A stretch of DNA of 6,200 bases, taken from positions 1-6,200 of the forward strand of contig JAJDDL010000461.1 in NCBI GenBank assembly GCA_029260335.1, in the 5' to 3' direction. Source of the stretch: Phycisphaerales bacterium. Its GTDB lineage: Bacteria; Planctomycetota; Phycisphaerae; Phycisphaerales; UBA1924. Shown here piece after piece: positions 1-5,124 of this stretch (positions are counted from its first letter, which is position 1; every line of letters starts with the position of its first letter). A model generated the notes under the pieces. The model was given only the letters and a program-made list of their open reading frames with translations, was not told the DNA's origin and did not search any database. The translations under genes and the position numbers were made by a program.

Positions 1-1042
1 GAAGGCCGGTCATGAGCCGCTCGCTCAATGCCCTTGCCTGATCCGGCGGCTCTACATCAACCGCGGGAGGCAACCTCGCGCTCTCCAGATAGTCACCAAG
101 CCTGGGCGAGTTCTTCCACCGCCATCCCGCCACATGACCACTCGCAGATGGTCCCGCGGCGAGCCACTGACCTTGCCTCCAATAGACCAGGTTGTGCGCA
201 CACTCGCGACCTGGTGACGCGAAGTTGCTGATCTCGTAGCGATCGAGTCCCGCAGCAGCGCACCGGTCGATCACCCGTTGCTGCATGTCTACTTCAAGAT
301 CCTCGTTTGCGGGCTCGAACTCACCCCGCGAGAGCCGCTTGGTCATGGGCGTGTTGGACTCATACGTCAGGTTGTAGCAAGAAAGGTGCGTGACACCCAG
401 GCCCAGCGCGGTGACCAGATCCACATCCAGGTCTTGCAATGACTGGCCGGGGATCGCGAAGATAAGGTCCAGACTCTGCCGCTCGATCCCCGCCGACCTC
501 GCGAGTGCAATCGCCTTGGCGACGTTCTCGGGCTCATGCCAGCGTTCCAGGGTTTTAAGATGTCCCGGATGAAAACTTTGGGCTCCGATCGAGAGCCGAT
601 TGACCCCGCCGTCGCGAAGCACGTCGAAAAGCTCGGGATTTGCGGTCTCGGGATTGCATTCAACCGTGAACTCGCCCTCGGGGGCTCGGATCTTCGATAG
701 GTCGAACTGCGTCTCCAATGCCTCCAGGAGCGTTCGCCAGTGGACGGTTTGTAACAGCGTCGGGGTCCCACCTCCAACGAAAACCGTCTCCAGCGGGCCT
801 GCGAGCGGTGCCAGGGCGGCCAGTTCCTGGATGAGCCTCTGGGTGAATGCTCCCTGGCGATCGCGTGAATCGACAATGCTGTAGAAATCGCAGTAGTGGC
901 ACTTGTGGAAGCAGAATGGGACGTGGATATAGAGCGAACGCACCAGGGGAGACCGAGAAATCTCCGCCAACGGGTGGGTGTTTGTGAGGCGTTCTCGCTC
1001 TGAAGATTGCCCCGCGATCGAAATGGCGATATGGTGTCCCAT
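1..1042 (-). CDS. hemW: HemW-like radical SAM heme chaperone (C-terminus off the left edge)
   Basis: The family was long annotated as oxygen-independent coproporphyrinogen III oxidase but its characterised members bind and deliver heme. Read from the ATG at 1042, residues 37-51 give LYIHVPFC then CHKC-type spacing: C44-x3-C48-x2-C51 binds the 4Fe-4S cluster. The next residues are D-F, the HemW signature; true HemN has a fourth cysteine there. GGGTP (90-94) is the SAM-binding glycine motif. Further on come ECNPE, NRLSIGAQSF, DLIFAIPGQS, YEISNFA and HNLVYW, the last being the HNxxYW motif linked to heme binding. The motif usually read as GxGPGAH is here AAGPSAS. The frame is open to base 1; against the usual 380-400 residues, roughly 70-80 C-terminal residues are missing. 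The start is uncertain: ATG 1042 gives about 33 residues before the core and lacks a clear Shine-Dalgarno; GTG 943 would begin right at the core. Family assignment is very secure. Confidence 0.93.
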   Translation of the reverse strand, partial: MGHHIAISIAGQSSERERLTNTHPLAEISRSPLVRSLYIHVPFCFHKCHYCDFYSIVDSRDRQGAFTQRLIQELAALAPLAGPLETVFVGGGTPTLLQTVHWRTLLEALETQFDLSKIRAPEGEFTVECNPETANPELFDVLRDGGVNRLSIGAQSFHPGHLKTLERWHEPENVAKAIALARSAGIERQSLDLIFAIPGQSLQDLDVDLVTALGLGVTHLSCYNLTYESNTPMTKRLSRGEFEPANEDLEVDMQQRVIDRCAAAGLDRYEISNFASPGRECAHNLVYWRQGQWLAAGPSASGHVAGWRWKNSPRLGDYLESARLPPAVDVEPPDQARALSERLMTGL

Positions 1043-1120
1043 GGGTTCAGCGGAGGCCCGGGCCCCCGTGGATACTGATGACGTCGCCGGGGGCGGCGAT
1101 TTCGAAGACGGAGATACCCT
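1043..1120. promoter_or_regulatory. Divergent intergenic region between hemW and the FHA gene
   Basis: This 78-bp gap must carry the start signals of both divergent genes unless these lie inside the opposite coding region. It contains a perfect 10-bp palindrome GGCCCGGGCC (1055-1064), 13 bp upstream of the proposed hemW ATG. On the plus strand GATACT (1071-1076) is a possible -10 for the FHA gene and would give a leader of about 38 nt including the GGAG site, but no convincing -35 is visible. No good promoter stands out for hemW. That promoters lie here is inferred from layout; the individual boxes are weak. Confidence 0.3.
1110..1113 (+). promoter_or_regulatory. Ribosome binding site supporting the GTG start of the FHA gene
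   Basis: GGAG lies 7 nt before the GTG at 1121. This supports the non-ATG start, which also places the FHA fold at the usual distance from the N-terminus. Confidence 0.6.
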
Positions 1121-1606
1121 GTGAGCGTGCGCGCGAGTCTGGTTGCGGTCAAGTCCGACGGGTCGACGAAGGAGGTTGCCATTACCTCCCCGCGATTGGT
1201 TGTCGGTCGAGACAGCGAGTGCCAGATCCGCATTCCGGTCGCCGATGTGTCCCGACGCCATTGCGAGCTGCTCATCGGCGGAGATCGCGTCGCCTTGCGA
1301 GACCTGGGCTCTTCCAATGGCTCATTCGTCAACGGCGAGCGGGTCAGCGAGAGCCAACTCTCCGCGGGCGATGTCGTGGGTGTCGGCCCATGCCTGTTCG
1401 TGGTCCGCCTGGATGGTTCTCCTGAGGATATCGACGGCCAGGCGCTCTGGGCCCAGCATCAAGATCAGGATGCGCCCGCAGCGAGCGCAAGCGAGGCCTC
1501 CGACGAGTTTGGAAATCTGCAGCCTTTAGACCTGGATGGCAGCAGTGAGATGGACTTTGACTTCAATCTGGACGATGACGAAGATGATGAACAGCCCGCC
1601 CTTTGA
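1121..1606 (+). CDS. Small FHA-domain protein with acidic C-terminal tail
   Basis: A 161-residue protein with one forkhead-associated domain (about residues 5-96) followed by a low-complexity tail. All hallmark FHA elements are present: G29-R30 at the start of the phosphate-binding region, SRRH (45-48) and DLGSSNG (61-67) followed by SFVNG. These are the residues that contact phosphothreonine in characterised FHA domains, so it should bind a Thr-phosphorylated partner. Residues 110-132 are rich in Ala, Ser, Gln, Asp and Glu, and residues 143-157 are almost entirely acidic. There is no signal peptide or membrane segment, so a cytoplasmic adaptor is likely. The start is GTG with GGAG 7 nt upstream. 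No Ser/Thr kinase or phosphatase gene is adjacent, so its partner cannot be read from context. The domain call is very secure; the biological role is unknown. Confidence 0.92.
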   Translation: MSVRASLVAVKSDGSTKEVAITSPRLVVGRDSECQIRIPVADVSRRHCELLIGGDRVALRDLGSSNGSFVNGERVSESQLSAGDVVGVGPCLFVVRLDGSPEDIDGQALWAQHQDQDAPAASASEASDEFGNLQPLDLDGSSEMDFDFNLDDDEDDEQPAL

Positions 1607-1645
1607 GCGTGCGAAATCCTGTAGGCCTGCTGCCCGATTTGAGAT

Positions 1646-1681
1646 GCACCCGCGCCGTACGGCACGGGTGCTGTTCGTTTT
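1646..1681 (+). terminator. Probable intrinsic terminator after the FHA gene
   Basis: GCACCCG (1646-1652) pairs with CGGGTGC (1665-1671), seven perfect pairs. Inside, after one C/A mismatch, lies the self-complementary GCCGTACGGC (1654-1663), so the stem continues. It is followed by TGTTCGTTTT (1672-1681), a U-rich but interrupted tract. The hairpin begins 39 bp after the FHA stop codon and lies before the next gene's ribosome binding site, so it probably separates the two plus-strand units. The broken T-tract leaves its efficiency uncertain. Confidence 0.6.
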
Positions 1682-1710
1682 GGGGGTGGGCGTCGATCAC
1701 GGTGCAATGT

Positions 1711-1715
1711 GGAGG
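1711..1715 (+). promoter_or_regulatory. Strong ribosome binding site deciding the zinc-ribbon gene start
   Basis: GGAGG ends 5 nt before the ATG at 1721. An in-frame ATG at 1709 lies just upstream of this site and cannot use it, so 1721 is preferred. Confidence 0.8.
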
Positions 1716-1720
1716 ACTCG

Positions 1721-2479
1721 ATGAGCACAACGGAGAAGCTCTTGCGGCTGTTTCGCGTAGATCAGCAGCTGGGCGGTCTAGAGGGAAGGTTGGGGGCCGC
1801 TCAGCGGTTTCTCGATGCCCAAGAGTCGGCCTACGCCGAGTTGCAAACCAAGCAAGAGAGCCAGAACGCCCAGCTCCGCCAGCTGATGGCACACCTCGCC
1901 AATGTCGAGGGCGACGGCGACGTCATCCAGAAACGGATCGACGAGTTGCGGGAAAAGATGAACTCGTCGCAGAACAGCAAGGAATACCAGGCGCTCTTGG
2001 TCGAGGTTGGCAAGCTCACCGCGGATAAATCGGTGCTGGACGAGCAAGGCCTGGAGCACATGGAGAAGTGCGACGAGCTGCGTGCCTCCATCCAAGAGAC
2101 CGAAGCCGCCGCAGCCGAGCGCGGCAAGCTCAAGAAGGTCGCCAAGCAAGACCGCGACAAGCGTGCGTCAGAGATCAAGGAAAAGGTCGAGGCGCTGCGA
2201 GCCGAGCGGGAAGAACTCGTAGGCGATGTGCCAGGCAATGTACTCACGGCCTACGAGGCCCGGAAAGTGCGGTTTGAAGAGTCCGACGAGGTCATGGCGC
2301 CGCTGGTCGAGCAGAATCTCAAACGCCACGAGTTCACTTGCGGCGCGTGCATGATGGGTGTGCCGGTGGATCTGCTCACGGCTCTCATGTCCGGGCGATT
2401 CAGCACCTGCACCTCCTGCGGCGTGATTCTCTACCTCGAAGAGGCCAGCGCCGAGAAGCTGACCGCCGGCAAGAAGTAA
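1721..2479 (+). CDS. Coiled-coil protein with C-terminal C4 zinc ribbon (COG1579 / DUF164 family)
   Basis: A 252-residue cytoplasmic protein with no signal peptide or membrane segment. Residues about 5-165 are long charged helices rich in Glu, Lys, Gln, Leu and Ala, predicted as an antiparallel coiled coil. The segment NSKEYQALLVEV (85-96) matches the conserved 'REYxALxxE' turn of this family. The C-terminus carries a zinc ribbon with C207-x2-C210 and C230-x2-C233. Length and architecture match COG1579 (zf-RING_7) proteins, which include Helicobacter HP0958/FlgZ and Chlamydia CdsZ, adaptors or chaperones for flagellar or type III secretion parts. Most members are uncharacterised, and no secretion or flagellar genes are visible here, so that role should not be transferred. 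The glycosyltransferase gene starts 9 bp after the stop, suggesting co-transcription. The FHA gene upstream is separated by a probable terminator. Family assignment is confident; function is unknown. Confidence 0.88.
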   Translation: MSTTEKLLRLFRVDQQLGGLEGRLGAAQRFLDAQESAYAELQTKQESQNAQLRQLMAHLANVEGDGDVIQKRIDELREKMNSSQNSKEYQALLVEVGKLTADKSVLDEQGLEHMEKCDELRASIQETEAAAAERGKLKKVAKQDRDKRASEIKEKVEALRAEREELVGDVPGNVLTAYEARKVRFEESDEVMAPLVEQNLKRHEFTCGACMMGVPVDLLTALMSGRFSTCTSCGVILYLEEASAEKLTAGKK

Positions 2480-2488
2480 GAACCAGGG

Positions 2489-3922
2489 ATGGGCCTGGCA
2501 CAACGGCTCTCGGCACGCCGAGCGGAACTGCTGGTGTTTCTCACGCCCGCATTGGTCTTCCTGGCAACCACCCTGCCGCACCTGGACCAGGGCGATTATC
2601 GCAAGGACACCGGGCGATACGCCGCGGTCGGGCTGCAGGCTTGGCAGAACGGCCACTGGTGGACGCTTCGGTTCACGCCCGAGCGGGTGTATTTCAACAA
2701 GCCGCCGCTGGCGATGTGGATCCACGGGTGGTTCTTAGACACCTTCGGGATCAACCTCGTGGCAACGCGGATCCCGACGATTCTCGCCGGGCTGATTGTC
2801 GTGTTGTGCACGGTTGGGCTCGTGCGCACGTTCGGCACCAGAAGATCCGCGGTAGCCGCGGGCGTCGTGCTGGCGATGAGCTACGAGTTCTTCCGGCGCA
2901 CGCGCGAGATCAGCCTCGACATGTGGCAGCTCGCATTCATGATGCTTGCGCTGCTGCTCATCGCGCTCGGCGTGCGCACCAAGAGCTCGCTTTGCTTGAT
3001 CCTCGGCGGCGTGCCCATAGGGCTGGCGCTGATGACCAAGCCCTTTGTGGGCGTTGTCGTCGTGCCGATCGTGTTGCTCTGGGTCTTGCTGATCGGCGAG
3101 CGAAAGGCCGTGCTTCCCATTTTGCTCGCGGGCCTGGTTGGGCTTGCGGTCGCGTCGCCTTGGCACATAGGCATGACCATGGAGCACGGCTCTGCGTTCT
3201 GGGATCAGTATCTGGGCAGACAGGTCGCCGGCCGGGCCGCGGGCGCGATCAATCCGCAGGGCTTGGAGTATTACCCGGTCCTGTTTCTCAAAACCTACTG
3301 GCCTTGGATGATCCCATTTGCGCTCGGCGTCGTGCACTGGATTCGCAGCCCCCGAAGCCGTCGGATCGTGCTCGGCATGGTAAGAGCCGGGCTCATGCTC
3401 GTCGGGATCTGGCTTTGCGCTTGGATTGTCACGCTGATGGCGTTTCCCGATAAGCGTCCGAGATACACGCCGCCGGTGTACCCGGCGCTCGCGGTGATCG
3501 CGGGGGCATGGCTCGCGTCGGGGTCATCGCCAGGCGTCCGCCGAGCCACGTCGATTTCGATGCGTTGGGCATGGGCCGGGGCGATTGTGATCGGCGCAGT
3601 GCTGGCAATGGCACCCATCCGCTTTCAGTCTCCACCCGAAGGGCAGCGCGAGGAGTTCTTCGCGTGGCACGAGGCACAGGACCAGCCGGAGTTCTACACG
3701 CTCGGAGTCAATACCAACAGCCAAGGCATCTTGCGATTGAGACTCGGGGCGTGGCCTCGCTCGCTTGGCGATGAGATGTTGGATCGGATCGCAGACCCCC
3801 CGCCGGGCTCGCTGGTGCTTGTTCGCGATGACGTGCAGGATCCGCCCGCCGGCGAAGTGCTTTGGATCTCATCCAAGGAGCGTCTGCGAGTCGTACGCGT
3901 CGGCATTCCACCGGCAAACTAG
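2489..3922 (+). CDS. PMT/ArnT-type membrane glycosyltransferase
   Basis: A 477-residue polytopic inner-membrane protein of the GT-C fold, related to ArnT (GT83) and protein O-mannosyltransferases, which transfer a sugar from a polyprenyl-phosphate donor on the periplasmic side. Hydrophobic helices lie near residues 12-30, 88-113, 118-131, 145-162, 167-182, 186-203, 207-223, 264-283, 294-319, 327-343 and 360-376. The first external loop has DTGRY (40-44), where family members usually show an acidic pair (DE) before RY, and then YFNKPPL (68-74), the counterpart of the ArnT FEKPP motif. SPWHIGM (223-229) and DKRPRYTPPVYPAL (321-334) are further family landmarks. Residues about 378-477 form a soluble tail, probably periplasmic. 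The ATG lies 9 bp after the zinc-ribbon gene with only a weak CAGGG beside it, so translational coupling is likely. Acceptor (lipid A, glycolipid or protein) and sugar cannot be told from the sequence. Confidence 0.88.
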   Translation: MGLAQRLSARRAELLVFLTPALVFLATTLPHLDQGDYRKDTGRYAAVGLQAWQNGHWWTLRFTPERVYFNKPPLAMWIHGWFLDTFGINLVATRIPTILAGLIVVLCTVGLVRTFGTRRSAVAAGVVLAMSYEFFRRTREISLDMWQLAFMMLALLLIALGVRTKSSLCLILGGVPIGLALMTKPFVGVVVVPIVLLWVLLIGERKAVLPILLAGLVGLAVASPWHIGMTMEHGSAFWDQYLGRQVAGRAAGAINPQGLEYYPVLFLKTYWPWMIPFALGVVHWIRSPRSRRIVLGMVRAGLMLVGIWLCAWIVTLMAFPDKRPRYTPPVYPALAVIAGAWLASGSSPGVRRATSISMRWAWAGAIVIGAVLAMAPIRFQSPPEGQREEFFAWHEAQDQPEFYTLGVNTNSQGILRLRLGAWPRSLGDEMLDRIADPPPGSLVLVRDDVQDPPAGEVLWISSKERLRVVRVGIPPAN

Positions 3923-4016
3923 CGCGTCCTGCGAACCCGACGCGCAAGCGAGGTGGTATGCAACCAACGCGCAACGGGTGCAACTGTCACTCGTTCACGC
4001 GTTGGGCTTGTAAGAG
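3923..4016. repeat. REP/BIME-like cluster of three diverged repeat copies
   Basis: This 94-bp gap between convergent genes contains three related copies of one unit. Copy 1 (3936-3953, plus) reads CCCGACGCGCAAGCGAGG. Copy 2 (3964-3980, plus) begins CCAACGCGCAA, matching copy 1 at 10 of 11 positions, then diverges with small deletions. Copy 3 (3989-4006, minus strand) reads CCCAACGCGTGAACGAGT, with 13 of 18 matches to copy 1 and four of the five differences being transitions. An additional short stem joins CGCGTC (3923-3928) and GACGCG (3939-3944). I recall similar CCCGACGCG...GCGAGG strings as common between genes in planctomycete genomes; that is memory, not a search. The position downstream of two convergent genes is typical for REP elements. 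Confidence 0.6.
3964..4005. terminator. Long hairpin between convergent genes, possible bidirectional terminator
   Basis: CCAACGCG (3964-3971) pairs with CGCGTTGG (3998-4005). After a small 1x2 internal loop, AACGGGTG (3973-3980) pairs with CACTCGTT (3988-3995), including one G-T wobble, closing on the 7-nt loop CAACTGT. That is about 16 pairs in total. It lies 41 bp after the glycosyltransferase stop and 11 bp beyond the ruvB stop. No T-tract follows it on either strand, so it is not a classic intrinsic terminator; it could protect mRNA 3' ends or cause weak or factor-assisted termination. It is built from copies 2 and 3 of the local repeat. Confidence 0.5.
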
Positions 4017-5048
4017 CTAAAAGAGACTTCCGTTCGAACTCGGAGGCTTTAACGTCCCACCCAAATGCGTCGCACCCGTCGCGGTCAGCGACCGCCCCCG
4101 CCGAGTCCTTGCCAAAAATCCGATCTGCAACAGATAAGGCTCAACGACATCTTCCAATGTCCCCGAGTCCTCGTTCATGGTCGCCGCGATCGTTTCCAAC
4201 CCGACCGGCCCGCCCTCATAGGTATCCAAGATGATCTTCAGGTACGCCCGATCGAGCTCATCGAGCCCGAGTTCATCCACGCCTTCCAACCGAAGCGAGT
4301 CGTCCACGATTGAAGGCGTGAGCCCGCCATCGGCGCGGACCTGAGCGAAGTCGCGCACCCGGCGAAGCAATCGGTTGGCGATTCGAGGCGTACCACGGCT
4401 CCGCCGAGCGATCGATTCCAGGGCTCCCTCCTGAGCCACCGGCACGCTCAACAGACGACAGGATCGATCCAGGATCTCGAGCAGTTCCTCCGAGGAGTAA
4501 TACCGCAGGTGATGGGTCAGACCGAAACGGGATCGCATCGGAGCGCTGAGCAGCCCTGCGCGAGTCGTCGCGCCGATCAGGGTGAACGGCTGGCAATCGA
4601 GCTGGATCGTCCGGGCGTGCATGCCGCTGTCGATCCGGACATCGATCCGAAAATCCTCCATCGCCGGGTAGATGAACTCCTCCACCGCGACAGGCAATCG
4701 GTGGATCTCATCGATGAACAGCACGTCCCCGGGCTCTAATCGGGTGAGCACGCTCACGAGATCGGTGCCCTTGTTGAGCGCGGGGCCGCTGGTCGCGTGG
4801 ACCCGAGCCCCCATCTCCTGGGCGATGACATGGGCCAGGGTGGTCTTGCCGAGCCCCGGCGGGCCGTGGAGCAGGACGTGCTCGATGGGCTCACTCCGGC
4901 CCTTGCCGGCGTGGATGGCGATCGAGAGCCTCTCGATCAGCTCCGCCTGGCCCACATACTCGTCGATGCAGGTTGGGCGCAGCGACCAGTTGGCCTGCTC
5001 TTCGATGTCTGAGGCGGCTCCTGCCGCGATGATGCGCTCCGTCGCCAT
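4017..5048 (-). CDS. ruvB: Holliday junction branch-migration ATPase RuvB
   Basis: A complete 343-residue RuvB, within the normal 330-350 range. RuvB is the hexameric AAA+ motor that, guided by RuvA, pumps DNA through Holliday junctions during recombination and fork repair. The N-terminus aligns with the usual 'LRPxxxxEYVGQ' (residues 23-34). Walker A is GPPGLGKT (62-69) and Walker B is DVLFIDE (108-114). Sensor 1 and the arginine-finger region follow as GATTRAGLL (159-167) and MRSRFG (171-176, finger R174). Sensor 2 is GTPRIANRLLRR (219-230). The C-terminal winged helix carries TRRGRSLT (315-322). No key residue is missing. The ATG at 5048 has no Shine-Dalgarno; a TACACT hexamer ends 7 nt upstream, suggesting a leaderless or 1-nt-leader mRNA. 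No ruvA or ruvC is adjacent, so ruvB appears to be transcribed alone. Confidence 0.98.
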   Translation of the reverse strand: MATERIIAAGAASDIEEQANWSLRPTCIDEYVGQAELIERLSIAIHAGKGRSEPIEHVLLHGPPGLGKTTLAHVIAQEMGARVHATSGPALNKGTDLVSVLTRLEPGDVLFIDEIHRLPVAVEEFIYPAMEDFRIDVRIDSGMHARTIQLDCQPFTLIGATTRAGLLSAPMRSRFGLTHHLRYYSSEELLEILDRSCRLLSVPVAQEGALESIARRSRGTPRIANRLLRRVRDFAQVRADGGLTPSIVDDSLRLEGVDELGLDELDRAYLKIILDTYEGGPVGLETIAATMNEDSGTLEDVVEPYLLQIGFLARTRRGRSLTATGATHLGGTLKPPSSNGSLF

Positions 5049-5054
5049 CGGCCA

Positions 5055-5061
5055 CAGTGTA
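5055..5061 (-). promoter_or_regulatory. Putative leaderless -10 box for ruvB
   Basis: On the minus strand TACACT (5061-5056) matches TATAAT at four of six positions. Its last base is 8 nt from the A of the ruvB ATG, so normal spacing puts transcription start at 5049 or 5048. No Shine-Dalgarno lies between. No clear -35 is visible. With the following G it forms one arm of an inverted repeat with 5113-5119. Confidence 0.5.
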
Positions 5062-5077
5062 TCGGCGAAGTTGCTCC

Positions 5078-5111
5078 GCCGCCGACAGACGTTCGGCGGC
5101 TGTCCGGCGGC
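5078..5111. repeat. GC-rich alternative hairpins in the ruvB / M16 divergent gap
   Basis: GCCGCCGA (5078-5085) pairs perfectly with TCGGCGGC (5093-5100) around a 7-nt loop. The same left arm, extended to GCCGCCGACAG (5078-5088), can instead pair with CTGTCCGGCGGC (5100-5111) with one bulged C. These structures exclude each other because they share the left arm. The right side contains a direct repeat CGGCGGCT at 5094-5101 and 5105-5112, offset by 11 bp, about one helical turn. The segment lies upstream of both putative -10 boxes, so a protein-binding operator is as likely as an RNA structure. Confidence 0.45.
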
Positions 5112-5112
5112 T

Positions 5113-5119
5113 TACACTG
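5113..5119 (+). promoter_or_regulatory. Putative leaderless -10 box for the M16 peptidase gene
   Basis: TACACT (5113-5118) ends 6 nt before the ATG at 5125. If its last base is position -7, transcription starts exactly at the A of the ATG. No Shine-Dalgarno is present upstream of this ATG, in contrast to the GGAGG before the zinc-ribbon gene. No clear -35 element is visible. The heptamer TACACTG is the inverted partner of CAGTGTA at 5055-5061. Confidence 0.5.
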
Positions 5120-5124
5120 CTCGC

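Noticed and set aside
1..1042. Annotation as coproporphyrinogen III dehydrogenase (HemN)
   Set aside because: The cluster motif is CxxxCxxC followed by DF, without the fourth cysteine of HemN, and the HNxxYW motif is present, so HemW is the better call.
367..1332. A 321-codon minus-strand open frame overlapping hemW and the FHA gene
   Set aside because: Its product is rich in Arg, Ser and Pro with no recognisable domain, and it is out of frame with the hemW frame that carries all radical SAM motifs. It is a GC-rich shadow frame.
1709..1720. Upstream ATG at 1709 as the zinc-ribbon gene start
   Set aside because: The strong GGAGG at 1711-1715 lies downstream of this ATG and is ideally spaced for the ATG at 1721.
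2338..3453. A 371-codon plus-strand open frame across the zinc-ribbon and glycosyltransferase genes
   Set aside because: Its product is Arg/Ala/His-rich, without hydrophobic helices or motifs, while the overlapping frame encodes a clear multi-pass glycosyltransferase.
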